Positions 6,362 through 15,422 of a stretch of DNA of 64,000 nt are shown piece by piece. The notes below the pieces were generated by a model. That model was not told the origin of the DNA and made no database searches. It saw only the letters and a program-made list of their open reading frames with translations. A program made the position numbers and the translations under genes. Position 1 is the first letter of the stretch. Each line of letters begins with the position of its first letter. The stretch lies in NCBI RefSeq assembly GCF_900112335.1, contig NZ_FOLG01000010.1:62001-126000 (forward strand), written 5' to 3'. This stretch comes from Tropicimonas isoalkanivorans (lineage in GTDB: Bacteria > Pseudomonadota > Alphaproteobacteria > Rhodobacterales > Rhodobacteraceae).

Positions 6362-8412
6362 TGGCTCCGCCCCGCAAGCGGGACGTTCGCGCGTCGCGCC
6401 CGCCGCTCCGCTTCGGAGACGACCCGCTCCTCTGGGCAAGCTGGCTTTATTACGAAGAAGGGCTGACCCAAAGCGAGATCGCCGACCAGATGGGCGCCTC
6501 CCGGCCCACGGTGAACGCCTATCTCGCGGACGCCCGGGCGCGCGGCATCGTCAACATCTCGATTTCCGGCGACAAGCTCCGCTCCGTCACCATCGCGCGC
6601 GCGATCGAGGCCCATTTCGGCATCGGCGACTGCCTGATCGTCCCGGCCGAAGGTGGCCAGCGGTCGCTGATCGACCGGCTCGGCGCTGCCGCCGCGCAGT
6701 CCCTGCCCGACCTGCTCCACTCCGGCGACACGGTGGCGATCACCTGGGGGCGCACCATGCTGGCCCTCGCCAACGCGGTCCGGGATTGCCACCTGTCGGA
6801 CGTGATCGTCGTGCAGGCGACCGGCGGCACGACCGCCGCGATCACCTACACCCCGGAAGCCTGCGCGACACGGCTCGCTGAGAGCCTCGGCGCCCGCTTC
6901 GTGCCGATCTCCGCCCCCGCCATCGTCTCCTCCCCCGAGGCCCGCAAGATCCTCCTGCGGGAGCCCGTCATCGCCGAGCAAATGCAGAACCTCGAACGGG
7001 TCACCTGCATCCTCTTCGGCATCTCCTCCCTGCGGCCCAATTCCACCGTTCACTCCAGCGGCTTCTTCGACAGCTCCCTGCAACGGCACGGCGCCTACGG
7101 CACCGCTGTCGGCTCGCTGGCCGGGCGGTTTATCGACGACCAGGGCGCCGGCCTCTCCGGCCCCCTGGCGGACCGAACCATGGGCATCGACCTCGACCAG
7201 TTGCGCAGCGTTCCCACCCGCGTCCTCGTGGCCGGCGGCTTCGACAAGGTGCCGCCGATCCTCGCCGCGCTGCGGGGCGGCTATGTGACCACGCTTATCA
7301 CCGATTCCGCCACCGGCGAAGGCATCCTGCGGGCCGAAGGGGTGGAACTCGACACCCTTGCCCCGCGCCGGCGCGCGGCCGAGCCCCCCCAGCAGGCCCT
7401 CGCCCGCACCCGCATCAAGAAGTTCATCAACCAGCCCAAGGATGCCGTGACGGAGGCACTCGAGGGCGCCCTCGCCGCCTTCCCCGACCACATCGAGCCC
7501 ATTGGCGGCAGCCTGCGGGCGCTCCGCTCGCGCGCGGCAAAGCCGGAGGGAAAGGTCGGCGTTGTGATCGGCGGCGGCGCGGGCCACGAGCCCGGCTTCG
7601 CGGGCTTCGTCGGGCCGGGTCTGGCCGACGCCGTCGCCCTCGGCAACGTGTTCGCCTCCCCACCGCCGGACCGGATCCTGAGCTGCACCCGCGATGCGCA
7701 CCGCGGCGCGGGCGTGCTCTACATCTACGGCAATTACACCGGCGACGTGATGAACTTCGACATGGCCGCCGACCTCGCAGCCGCCGAGGGCATCCAGACG
7801 CGCACCGTGCTGACCACGGACGACATCGCCTCCTCCGGGGCGGAGGATCGCGCCGCGCGGCGGGGCACCGCGGGTAACGTTTTCGTCTTCAAGGTCGCCG
7901 GCGCCGCCAGCGCCCGGATGCTGCCGCTGGAGGACTGCGAACGCCTCGCCCGCAAGGCCAACGCCGCCTGCCACACCATCGGCGTCGCGCTGGAGCCCTG
8001 TTCCACGCCCGACACCCAGCGGCCCAGCTTCAGCATCGGCCAGACCGACATGGAATTCGGCGTCGGCATCCACGGCGAACCCGGCGTCACCCGCGTGCGG
8101 CTTCAGACCGCGGACCGCGTGGTGGACCAGATCTGCGACCGCATCTTCGAGGAAATGCGCCTCGCCCCCGGCGCACGCGTGGCGGTGCTGGTCAATTCGC
8201 TGGGCGCGACGCCGATGCTGGAACTGATGATCCTGAACCGGCGCCTCACGCACCGCCTGTCCGCCAGATCGGTGGACGTCCATACCACGCTGCTCGGCCA
8301 CTACTTCACCGCGCTCGACATGGCAGGCGCATCGATCACCCTCATGGCGCTGGACGAGGAACTCACTGGCCTGCTGGACGCACCTTGCGACGGCTTCGCC
8401 TGGCGCAAATAG
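6361..8412 (+). CDS. Bifunctional SorC-type sugar-binding regulator fused to a DhaK domain
   Basis: 683 aa. Residues ~20-65 form a SorC/DeoR-like HTH (YYEEGLTQSEIADQMGASRPTVNAYL). Residues ~70-345 form the SorC effector domain (IPAEGGQRSL-like start; VAITWGRTMLALANAV; VVQATGGTTAA; LVAGGFDKVPPILAALRGGYV; LITDSATGEGIL). After a short linker, residues ~350-683 are a complete DhaK domain: GGGAGHEPGFAGFVG, YGNYTGDVMNFDMA, and the catalytic GVGIHGEPG intact. The gene overlaps the second dhaL by 1 nt (TGATG). A regulator covalently joined to the ketose-binding kinase subunit could couple flux to transcription, much as free DhaK/DhaL act as coregulators of DhaR in E. coli; this is inference. The architecture exists in sequence databases, but I know of no characterised member. 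Confidence 0.9.
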   Translation: MAPPRKRDVRASRPPLRFGDDPLLWASWLYYEEGLTQSEIADQMGASRPTVNAYLADARARGIVNISISGDKLRSVTIARAIEAHFGIGDCLIVPAEGGQRSLIDRLGAAAAQSLPDLLHSGDTVAITWGRTMLALANAVRDCHLSDVIVVQATGGTTAAITYTPEACATRLAESLGARFVPISAPAIVSSPEARKILLREPVIAEQMQNLERVTCILFGISSLRPNSTVHSSGFFDSSLQRHGAYGTAVGSLAGRFIDDQGAGLSGPLADRTMGIDLDQLRSVPTRVLVAGGFDKVPPILAALRGGYVTTLITDSATGEGILRAEGVELDTLAPRRRAAEPPQQALARTRIKKFINQPKDAVTEALEGALAAFPDHIEPIGGSLRALRSRAAKPEGKVGVVIGGGAGHEPGFAGFVGPGLADAVALGNVFASPPPDRILSCTRDAHRGAGVLYIYGNYTGDVMNFDMAADLAAAEGIQTRTVLTTDDIASSGAEDRAARRGTAGNVFVFKVAGAASARMLPLEDCERLARKANAACHTIGVALEPCSTPDTQRPSFSIGQTDMEFGVGIHGEPGVTRVRLQTADRVVDQICDRIFEEMRLAPGARVAVLVNSLGATPMLELMILNRRLTHRLSARSVDVHTTLLGHYFTALDMAGASITLMALDEELTGLLDAPCDGFAWRK

Positions 8413-8442
8413 GGCTGACGCCGGGGCCGTACCCCTGCGCCC

Positions 8443-10005
8443 TCAGCCGCCCTCCCCCGCGTCATCCGGCCTGGGCCGCGTGCCTCCGAATATCGCGAAT
8501 CCCTGGCTCAGGCCCCGCCGCGCACGCGACGCCTCCTTGCGGACCCCGCCCGTGCGGGTCTCAACCCGCAGGCGGTTCCGCTGCGCCATCAGCGCCTCGC
8601 TCACCTGCCCGTCGATGCGGTCACGCAGCCGGTCGACGTTCCAGTCGGGCTCCGTGAGCACCACCGGCACCGGATGGGCCGACGCGCCCCCGATGTCCGC
8701 CGAGACTGCCGCCACGATGTCGGTCACCACCGCCATGGCCTCGTCGGTCAGCAGGTTCTCCGGGTACGGCCACCCTGCCAGGATTTCGTCGATGCAGGTG
8801 ATAACCACGATCAGCGGCGGCATCCGCCGCTCCGGCTTCTGCTCGAAATAGGCGCGGAACCCTTCGATGGCGGCGCGGTCGATCTCCCGCGCGGGGCGGT
8901 TGGCGCGGACCGTCCAGAGCACCATGTCCGCGCTCCGCAAGTCGGCATGCACCGCCTCCGCCACCCGCTTCGAGCCGTCGAGCCCCGGCATGTCCAGCAG
9001 CATCGTCGCGATGCCGTCGAACTCCGTCGTGTAGGTCTGCGGCCGATCCGTGGTCGGAATCACATCCGTTTCTGCCAGGTCAGCCCCAAGCAGCGCGTTG
9101 ATCAGGCTCGACTTTCCGGCACTGACCTGCCCCGATACGGCGATGCGAAGCGGCCGGTCCGGTGCGGCGAGGCGGGCACGGTCCTCCTCCCCCGCCGCAA
9201 GTCGCAACTCGAGCAGTTCGGCATCCGAAAACCGCAGCCGCCCGGAATAGAGCTCCACCGCAGCTGCCGCCACCTCCTCCAGCAGGAGGCCCTGCACGAT
9301 GGCCGTGCCCTCGTTGCTGATGAAGGACGCATGCCCCTCCGCGATCGCCCCCTCGATCTCGCGCAGGATGGCGACCGGCAGGGACTTGAAGGCGCGGAAC
9401 ACCCGCCAGGCGGTGTGCCCATGCGTCTTGAGCCGCCGGGCGGCTTCGCGGTGTTCCCACAGCCAGAATAGCGTGCCGACGGAGATGCTGTCGGCAAAGG
9501 GAACGTGATCCCGGATGTCGGCCCGCAGCCGAACGGAGACCCGGTCGATCAGCAGCAGCGCCTCCGGGACCGTGAAATTCAAAAGGCCCTTGCCGTGCTT
9601 GCCCGATGCCTGCGCGACCCGCCGAACCACCTCCTCCGCCGCCGGCCGAAGGTCCTCCCACGGCAGCGGCGTGGCGGTCTTCTCGTCGATGAACCCGCGC
9701 GCGGCGTCGAACGCTTTCCGCTCGTCGGCCGACCAGTCCGGGTTGATCCGCGCGTGAAGGGCGGTCGGCGGGCGGGCGGCATCGTCGCTCTGCCGACGGC
9801 GCCACCACGCGATGGCCATCCGGATCAGGCTCACCACCCCGCCAAGGCCGATCGACGCCACGATGAAGGCGATGAGCCATCCGCGCTCCACCATCCAGGC
9901 GAACCCCGCCACCATCGTCACCAGCAACGGCAGCGCCAGCGCGGTGACGGCGAGCAAACGATCCCACCGCAGCAACGCGGGACGGAGGCGTTCAGTCAGT
10001 TTCAT
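8443..10005 (-). CDS. Membrane-anchored dynamin/Era-like GTPase family protein
   Basis: 520 aa. Two N-terminal membrane helices (about 17-35 and 40-62: LLAVTALALPLLVTMVAGFA, then LIAFIVASIGLGGVV) are followed by a helical region and, near 280-440, a G domain. The P-loop is GQVSAGKSSLINALLG and the G3 motif is DMPGLDGSKR. The G4 motif is atypical: ITCIDEI in place of NKxD, keeping only the Asp. Start ATG at 10005 overlaps the upstream GTPase gene by 14 nt, so the pair is translationally coupled. Related bacterial pairs are linked to membrane stress or cell-envelope processes, but the function here is unknown. It is convergent with the SorC-DhaK gene, 30 bp apart. Confidence 0.8.
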   Translation of the reverse strand: MKLTERLRPALLRWDRLLAVTALALPLLVTMVAGFAWMVERGWLIAFIVASIGLGGVVSLIRMAIAWWRRRQSDDAARPPTALHARINPDWSADERKAFDAARGFIDEKTATPLPWEDLRPAAEEVVRRVAQASGKHGKGLLNFTVPEALLLIDRVSVRLRADIRDHVPFADSISVGTLFWLWEHREAARRLKTHGHTAWRVFRAFKSLPVAILREIEGAIAEGHASFISNEGTAIVQGLLLEEVAAAAVELYSGRLRFSDAELLELRLAAGEEDRARLAAPDRPLRIAVSGQVSAGKSSLINALLGADLAETDVIPTTDRPQTYTTEFDGIATMLLDMPGLDGSKRVAEAVHADLRSADMVLWTVRANRPAREIDRAAIEGFRAYFEQKPERRMPPLIVVITCIDEILAGWPYPENLLTDEAMAVVTDIVAAVSADIGGASAHPVPVVLTEPDWNVDRLRDRIDGQVSEALMAQRNRLRVETRTGGVRKEASRARRGLSQGFAIFGGTRPRPDDAGEGG

Positions 10006-11071
10006 CGGGGGACGATCTGTCGAACGCGCGGGTGTAGATCTTGCGCAGGTCGGCCTCGCTCGGCGCATTGCCGGAGGCGTAGGTATAAAGGAAATACGCC
10101 GCCGCCCGCCCCAACGCATAGGTCGTCGCGAAGCTGACGGAGCCCGCGGCGGCCGCGCCGATGGTCTGGCCGTAAACCGGGATCAGCTTGGCAAGCTGGC
10201 GCAACCCGTAGCTCGCCGTGAACCGCGCCCCCATCCCGATCCCGAAGGCCCCCAGGAAGGCGGCGGAGGTCTTGCGGTTCCAGGGCATGTCATAGCGCTG
10301 CCCCAACTCCCGCAGCATCGCAATCTGCGTGGCCGGCACCGATACCGCCCCGAACACAGGCGCCACGTCTGTCGATCCCGCGAGCCCTGCATAGAACAGC
10401 ACGCGCCGGCGAACGGCTTGGAACGCCGCCTCCTCCGCCGTCGCCGCGTGATCCGCGGCCAGCAGAAGCCCCGCCGCCGGCAGCGCGTCCAGCAGCAGGC
10501 GGCGCAGATCCTCAAGCCCCTCCGGCTGCGGTCCCCCGCCGGGCACGAAGGTGACCGTCGCGACGGGAAGGTCCCGCCCCGCCGCCCGGTTCATCCGCGC
10601 GGTGATCGTGCGCCGGGCCCGGTCCCGCGCGCTTTCGTCGGGGAGCAAATCCTCCCCCGTCAGAACGAGGATCGCCCGCATCCGCTTGTCCTGCCGCGCG
10701 ACGTCGGCCAGCGCATCCGCCACATCGCCCTGCACCGGATCGTCGAGCCGGCACACCACCAGCACCACGTGGCTGCGGTCGAGGCACTCCGCCAGATCAT
10801 CGGCGGGGTCGTAACCGGCCTCGCCCAGTCCGCGCGTGTCGAGGAACCGGACGAGTGGCCCATCGGGGGGAAAGTCGTAGCTCTTGGCCGAGCGGGTGCA
10901 GGGCTGGAACCCGTTGCCGATCTCGGCGTCGGTCTGCTCGGTCAGGGCGCGCACCAGCGAGGTCTTCCCCGCGCCGGTCTTTCCCAACAGCCACACCACC
11001 GGCAGGAGGGACTCGGGCATTCCCTCGGCGGCAGCGGCATCCCGGCTGCGGAGTCTGAATCGTTTCGGCAT
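9992..11071 (-). CDS. GTPase with C-terminal DUF697-like membrane domain
   Basis: 359 aa. The N-terminal GTPase domain (25-200) has P-loop GKTGAGKTSLVRAL, G3 DTRGLGEAG and a degenerate G4 (LTGED instead of NKxD). The C-terminal half (215-340) resembles DUF697/YcjF: amphipathic helices and hydrophobic stretches (PVFGAVSVPATQIAMLRELG, then LIPVYGQTIGAAAAGSVSF). It starts at ATG 11071 with GGAAG upstream and overlaps the next GTPase gene by 14 nt. The two probably act as a complex at the inner membrane. The weak G4 in both suggests relaxed base selectivity, a shared peculiarity of this family. Role unknown. Confidence 0.8.
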   Translation of the reverse strand: MPKRFRLRSRDAAAAEGMPESLLPVVWLLGKTGAGKTSLVRALTEQTDAEIGNGFQPCTRSAKSYDFPPDGPLVRFLDTRGLGEAGYDPADDLAECLDRSHVVLVVCRLDDPVQGDVADALADVARQDKRMRAILVLTGEDLLPDESARDRARRTITARMNRAAGRDLPVATVTFVPGGGPQPEGLEDLRRLLLDALPAAGLLLAADHAATAEEAAFQAVRRRVLFYAGLAGSTDVAPVFGAVSVPATQIAMLRELGQRYDMPWNRKTSAAFLGAFGIGMGARFTASYGLRQLAKLIPVYGQTIGAAAAGSVSFATTYALGRAAAYFLYTYASGNAPSEADLRKIYTRAFDRSSPDETD

Positions 11072-11209
11072 GTGTCTTCCGATCTGCCGGCTGTGTCTCC
11101 GGTGTCGATAGCCACTCTCCGTCAGGAGGCCTGCCGATTCAATACGTCATGGGCGGTTCCGGCAACGTCCCGCACCGCGCCGCCCGGAAGCGGGCGCGGT
11201 CCGCCAACC

Positions 11210-12385
11210 TCACGGGTTGCCCGCGAGCGCCCGGTCGGCCGGCGTCGGCGACGCCACCGGCGCCAGCGCCTCGTCCCCGACGGTCTGCCCCAGCGGCACG
11301 CCCGTCGCGGCGCGTGCGGAGACGCGCTTGGGTTGCGCCCGGCAGGGAATGGCCGTCTCGACCAGGTCTCCGCCCTTGCGGGTCCGCACGACGCAGGCCC
11401 GGCTCTTCTCCACCGTCAGCATGTTGGAAATCGTCGCGCCGTCGCAGACGATCCGCGCCACCTGCAGCGCCTGCTGCAGGCTGTCCTGCGAGCTGACCTC
11501 GCCCGACAGCACGACTGACCCGCCGATCAGATGCACGTCGATGGCCTCCTCCGGCAGGATCTCTGTCAGCTTGGCCTGCAGCAACCCGGCGTCCGGCACG
11601 GGCCTGGGCGCCTCCGTCACGGTCAGGAACGACGTGACCTGCCCGGGCGCGTAGCTTTCAGCCAGCTTGACGGCATTCTGCACCACCGTGGCGGACTCGA
11701 CCGCGCCGGAAAGGATGATACCGCCATTCACCGTCTCCACAGCGATCTCCTGCCCGGGGAGCAGGCTGCGCAGTTGTCCCCGGAACCCGTCGAAATCCGC
11801 GGCGGGCGCCTCGACCTGCTTCACCGTCAACAGGTTGGAGATCTGCCCCGGCGCATAATGCCCGGCCAGTTCCACCGCGCGGCGCATGTTGGCGTCGCTG
11901 CCGACGGACCCCAGAAGGATGATCCCGTCATTGGCGGTGAAGGCGTCGATCTCCTCCCCCGGCAGCAGCTCGGCAAGCCGCGCCTTCAGCTCGGTGATGT
12001 CGGGCGAAACGCGAACGTGGACGATACGCATCAGCTCGCCCCCCTCGCCCAGCATCATCATGGTCGTGCTTCCCGGCCGCTTGCCCAGCACATAGACCAG
12101 CGTCTCCGAGATGGTGGAGATGTCGGCGACCTCCGGGTTGGCGATCGACAGTTCCACGAACGGGCGGTCGCTCTGCAGCGCCATTGCACCGTCTGTGGTG
12201 ATTTCGATCTGCTCAGGCTCGACGACGGGGCGCTTCGCGGGCGTCGCGGCCACCTTCAGCGGCCGCACAGGCCCGGGATCGAGTGCGGAGAAACTGACGT
12301 TGGGCTTCGCCCAGCCTGGCCCCGCAATGGCGACCGCGAGAAAGACGGAAGCCGCACCATATTTGAAAATCGTTTTCTTGAACAT
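11210..12385 (-). CDS. Secreted CpaC-N-domain protein with three BON repeats, no secretin domain
   Basis: 391 aa. Signal peptide MFKKTIFKYGAASVFLAVAI...GWA (cleavage near 26). Residues ~60-125 match the N-terminal domain of pilus/type II-like secretins such as CpaC (DRPFVELSIANPEVADIS, VLGKRPGSTTMMMLGEGG). Three homologous BON-like repeats follow at about 128-190, 195-258 and 268-330, each with the pattern LPGEEID....GIILLGSV....A..LA..YAPGQ..N.LTV. The protein then ends with a Pro/Ala-rich tail; the pore-forming secretin domain is absent. Full-length CpaC proteins usually carry one or two BON modules ahead of the secretin. It may be a periplasmic peptidoglycan- or secretin-associated scaffold; no pilus genes are nearby. 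Two membrane GTPase genes lie just downstream on the same strand, 138 bp away. Confidence 0.8.
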   Translation of the reverse strand: MFKKTIFKYGAASVFLAVAIAGPGWAKPNVSFSALDPGPVRPLKVAATPAKRPVVEPEQIEITTDGAMALQSDRPFVELSIANPEVADISTISETLVYVLGKRPGSTTMMMLGEGGELMRIVHVRVSPDITELKARLAELLPGEEIDAFTANDGIILLGSVGSDANMRRAVELAGHYAPGQISNLLTVKQVEAPAADFDGFRGQLRSLLPGQEIAVETVNGGIILSGAVESATVVQNAVKLAESYAPGQVTSFLTVTEAPRPVPDAGLLQAKLTEILPEEAIDVHLIGGSVVLSGEVSSQDSLQQALQVARIVCDGATISNMLTVEKSRACVVRTRKGGDLVETAIPCRAQPKRVSARAATGVPLGQTVGDEALAPVASPTPADRALAGNP

Positions 12386-12595
12386 GTCACCAAACCACTC
12401 ACCAATGCCGCCCAGCGGCCGTAATACGCATTAATAGTTCGTGTGACTCTCCGATAAGTCAAATCTGAAAGAGTAATTTCCACTCCCCGTGAACAAAGCC
12501 CCGATTCCGGCGGGATCTGTGACGATGGACGCTCCCTCCACCCGCCACAAACCCATGTTAGGCGGGTCATCATTGCCCGGCACAGCCACGAATCT

Positions 12596-12633
12596 GCGCC
12601 GTCCGGGGCGGTACGTTCCGCCCCGGACGGCGC
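12596..12633 (-). terminator. Strong hairpin after the FAD-oxidase gene
   Basis: A perfect 16-bp inverted repeat with a 6-nt loop (TACGTT at 12612-12617) begins 10 nt after the stop codon of the flavin oxidase gene. Arms: 12596-12611 and 12618-12633. No T-run follows, but the size and position make it a convincing transcript end. Confidence 0.75.
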
Positions 12634-12642
12634 GCACACCGC

Positions 12643-14013
12643 TCAGGGCACGATGTTCTGGTTCAGGTGGAAGACGTTGTCCGGGTCGTACTTCCGCTTG
12701 ATCTGTACCAGACGGTCATGGTTGGCACCGAAGTTGGCCGTGGTCCGCCCGCTGTCATCGGCATCCATGAAGTTGATGTACCCGCCGGCCTCCGAATAGG
12801 GCGCAATCGCATCGGCATAGTCGCGGACCCACGCCTTGTTGGGCGCATCGTCGGCTGGATTGTCCGAGCCCGAAATGATGACCATGGAGTACTTGGCGTC
12901 CCGGTGCCCGTAGGCGGTCGCGTCCGGCGCCACGTCGTGACAGGCGCCGTTCACCGGATACAGGTGCATCGTGGAACTCACCGTCGGCGCCTTCGCCCCG
13001 TGCGCGGCGTGCACGGCAATCGCCTCGTCGTTCAGATCCTGGACGAAGTTCCCCTTCCAATACTGTCGCGTGCCCGTCGGGAACAGCCCGTCGAAGGCCA
13101 TGTTGATCGCCGGATAGGGCACCGGGCCGACGTGCTCGGCCTTCACCTCCGCGACGTCGTGGAACGCCTTGAACTGCCGCTCGCCCTCCTCCGGGTCGCC
13201 GGACCAGCAGGCAACGATGGCAGCGAACATGTCGCCGTGCCGGTCCTCCGGAATGAACGGCAGCGGCGGCGCGATCTGGAACGCCGGAAAGGCGCCCATG
13301 TCCCGCGGGGCGTCGGTGATGTAGTCGTCGAAGAACTTCAGGATATTTTCGGCCTCCTCGATCTCGTAGAACATCGGCCCCCAATAGACCGTACCGATCG
13401 GCTGGAGCCGGTATTTCAGCGACGTGCAAACGCCGAAGTTGCCCCCGCCGCCCCGGATCGCCCAGAAGAGGTCGGCGTTCTCCGTTTCGCTGGCGATGAG
13501 CATCTCGCCGTCGGCGGTCACCACGTCCGCCGAGATCAGGTTGTCCAGCGACAGCCCGCACCCGCGTGTCAGGTATCCCACGCCGCCGCCGAGTGTCAGG
13601 CCGGCAATCCCCGTGGTGGAGATCAGTCCCCCGGTCGTCGCCAGCCCGAAGGCATGGGTGGCGGCGTTGAAGTCGCCCCAGGTGGTCCCGCCCCCGGCTC
13701 GCGCCGTCTTCGCGCCCGGATCGACGCGCACACCGCGCATCATCGACAGGTCGCAGACCACGCCGCCGTCGCAGGTGCCGAACCCCGGCCCGCTGTGGCC
13801 GCCGCCGCGTACGGCAAGGTCGAGGCCCGTTTCGCGGGCATAGCGCACCGTGGTTATCACATCGCCCGTGTTCGCCGCCCGGACGATCACGGCCGGGCGC
13901 TTGTCGATCATGCCGTTGTGCACCTTCCTGGCACCCTCGTATTCGGCATCCTCCGGCGTAATCACTTGCCCCCGGACCAGGTCACGCAGTTCGCTGGGTG
14001 ATTGTGCAGTCAT
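12643..14013 (-). CDS. FAD-linked oxidase, berberine-bridge-enzyme (BBE) family
   Basis: 456 aa. The N-terminal PP-loop FAD domain (~25-200) has VRAANTGDVITTVRYA and RGGGHSGPGFGTCDGG; the His in GGGHS is the usual 8-alpha-histidyl FAD attachment point. The second flavin segment, IAGLTLGGGVGYLTRGCGLS, lacks the Cys position used for bicovalent attachment in some relatives, so single His linkage is likely. The C-terminal BBE segment (YINFMDADDS...NFGANHDRLVQIKRKYDPDNVF) is intact. These enzymes oxidise alcohols, sugars or alkaloid-like amines with O2. The start at 14013 has GGAGGG 6 nt upstream; an in-frame Met lies 7 codons earlier. No leader peptide is seen. It stands alone, with a strong terminator behind it. 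Substrate unknown. Confidence 0.9.
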   Translation of the reverse strand: MTAQSPSELRDLVRGQVITPEDAEYEGARKVHNGMIDKRPAVIVRAANTGDVITTVRYARETGLDLAVRGGGHSGPGFGTCDGGVVCDLSMMRGVRVDPGAKTARAGGGTTWGDFNAATHAFGLATTGGLISTTGIAGLTLGGGVGYLTRGCGLSLDNLISADVVTADGEMLIASETENADLFWAIRGGGGNFGVCTSLKYRLQPIGTVYWGPMFYEIEEAENILKFFDDYITDAPRDMGAFPAFQIAPPLPFIPEDRHGDMFAAIVACWSGDPEEGERQFKAFHDVAEVKAEHVGPVPYPAINMAFDGLFPTGTRQYWKGNFVQDLNDEAIAVHAAHGAKAPTVSSTMHLYPVNGACHDVAPDATAYGHRDAKYSMVIISGSDNPADDAPNKAWVRDYADAIAPYSEAGGYINFMDADDSGRTTANFGANHDRLVQIKRKYDPDNVFHLNQNIVP

Positions 14014-14312
14014 TTGTCCCTCCGTGTGATACATGCCGCCCGACATGACGGCGGCATAGCCGACACCACCCGTCGGTTGCTGATCGCACTGGAAGAGCCT
14101 GCCCCTGGTCTGCTGGAATGGGAGATGAGAACACGTTCCCGACGGGCCGCCCCCCTTGGGGCTCAGCCGGCACTCAAGCACATGGATGTTTTTTGGTCGC
14201 GCCCCAACAGCATACACGAAATTGGGGCCCGAAACCAGTTGCCCGGATTCAGGGCTTGGCCCCGCGCAACGGAGCGGGGCCGTCCGACGTCTACGGACGT
14301 CGGGGTGCTCCG
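14014..14312. other. Intergenic region between the FAD oxidase and RTX genes
   Basis: 299 bp, no gene supported. It contains two hairpins behind the RTX gene. The one at 14258-14281 has an 8-bp GGCCCCGC / GCGGGGCC stem; the other is listed separately. The promoter of the FAD oxidase should also be here. Confidence 0.5.
14284..14303 (-). terminator. Hairpin behind the RTX gene
   Basis: Perfect 8-bp stem CCGACGTC / GACGTCGG with a 4-nt loop, 10 nt after the RTX stop codon and followed closely on the minus strand by a second GC-rich stem (14258-14281). Likely transcript end. Confidence 0.6.
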
Positions 14313-15422
14313 CTAGAACAGGAAGTCCGCGTGATCGATGTGGCCCGGTCTGATATCTTCCAGCGTTATCGACACGTCCGAAAATTCGACGACGGTGTCC
14401 GACCCGGACCTGCTGATGTCCAGTTGACCGAACCGACTGGCACCGCGGCCGATGTCGATCACATCAACCCCGTCTTGGAAATCCTTGATGACGTCATGCC
14501 CGTCGCCCTGCCTGAAGGCGAACCGATCAGCCCCGGCGCCGCCCCTGAGAACATCGTTGCCGCCGTTGCCAAACAGCGTGTCGGCCCCGCCATTGCCGAC
14601 CAACGTGTCGTATCCGCCGTGGCCGACCAACCTGTCCCGGCCTGCGCCGCCCTTCAATACGTCTGCGCCGGCGTAACCGAAAAGCCGATCGTTGCCACCT
14701 CGCCCTAACAGGAAATCCCCACCGCCGTTTCCATAGATAGTGTTGGCGCCATTATTCCCGGCGAGAACGTCCCCATAGTTGGACCCGCCGAGGCTCTCGA
14801 TCGAGACGTATTTGTCTCCACGCGCGTCACCGGTATTGGCCCACGGGTTTTTGAGGTCCGCCCTGACTCCGCTGGTGGCGAAGTAATAGCCTGCGAGGTC
14901 GTCGCCGGCGCCCCCGTGAAGGTAGTCGGCGCCCGAGCCTCCAATCAGGAAATCCCACCCGGCCCCGCCAAACAGCTGATCGTTGCCGGCGCCACCATTG
15001 AGTTCGTCGTTTCCGCCATCACCGAAGATGACGTCATTGCCGCGGTATCCGAAAATTTGGTCTCTGCCGGAGAATCCGGCAAGGTCGTCAGCATAATCCG
15101 AGCCATAGACTTTGTCGTTCCCGGATCCGATTGCGGCGAACAGAATGTCGATATTCCCGGTCTCAACAGCGCTTTGGGCCCAAGAGGCATTCACACGGAA
15201 CCCGGACACCTCCACGACCAAAGAATTACCGAAGTACTCTTGGTACCCTGTCATCGTCCCATAAACATTTCCATAAACGTCATAGGAGAACGACCCGTAG
15301 TAGATGAAGCTGTGGCTGCTGTTTTCGACGATGATCCCATCGTTTTCAGCATAGGTGACAATACCCTTGGCCGTCGGGATGTCCCACATCCTGTAGCCGA
15401 GATACCCGTCGAATATGGCCAT
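14313..15422 (-). CDS. RTX (haemolysin-type calcium-binding repeat) protein
   Basis: 369 aa. Residues 1-110 form a non-repeat domain with no recognised family ([20 protein letters not shown]...). From ~110 to ~325 there are many nonapeptide RTX repeats of the GGxGxDxLx type ([40 protein letters not shown], and others) broken by an insert near 195-235. These form a Ca2+-filled beta-roll outside the cell. A C-terminal block ([20 protein letters not shown]...[11 protein letters not shown]) matches the trailing domain of type-I-secreted RTX proteins, which carry an uncleaved C-terminal export signal. No ABC exporter is nearby. Start at 15422 is chosen for the GGGAG site upstream. Possibly a surface or secreted structural protein. 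Confidence 0.85.
   Translation of the reverse strand: MAIFDGYLGYRMWDIPTAKGIVTYAENDGIIVENSSHSFIYYGSFSYDVYGNVYGTMTGYQEYFGNSLVVEVSGFRVNASWAQSAVETGNIDILFAAIGSGNDKVYGSDYADDLAGFSGRDQIFGYRGNDVIFGDGGNDELNGGAGNDQLFGGAGWDFLIGGSGADYLHGGAGDDLAGYYFATSGVRADLKNPWANTGDARGDKYVSIESLGGSNYGDVLAGNNGANTIYGNGGGDFLLGRGGNDRLFGYAGADVLKGGAGRDRLVGHGGYDTLVGNGGADTLFGNGGNDVLRGGAGADRFAFRQGDGHDVIKDFQDGVDVIDIGRGASRFGQLDISRSGSDTVVEFSDVSITLEDIRPGHIDHADFLF

Noticed and set aside
5974-8301. A 775-codon open frame antisense to the dhaL2/SorC-DhaK genes
   Set aside because: It mirrors the real genes in a high-GC sequence; the product is low-complexity Gly/Asp/His/Arg with no family features, while the sense strand has clear motifs.
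12667-14001. A 444-codon plus-strand frame antisense to the FAD oxidase
   Set aside because: Shadow of a strongly supported BBE-family gene; product has no recognisable fold.
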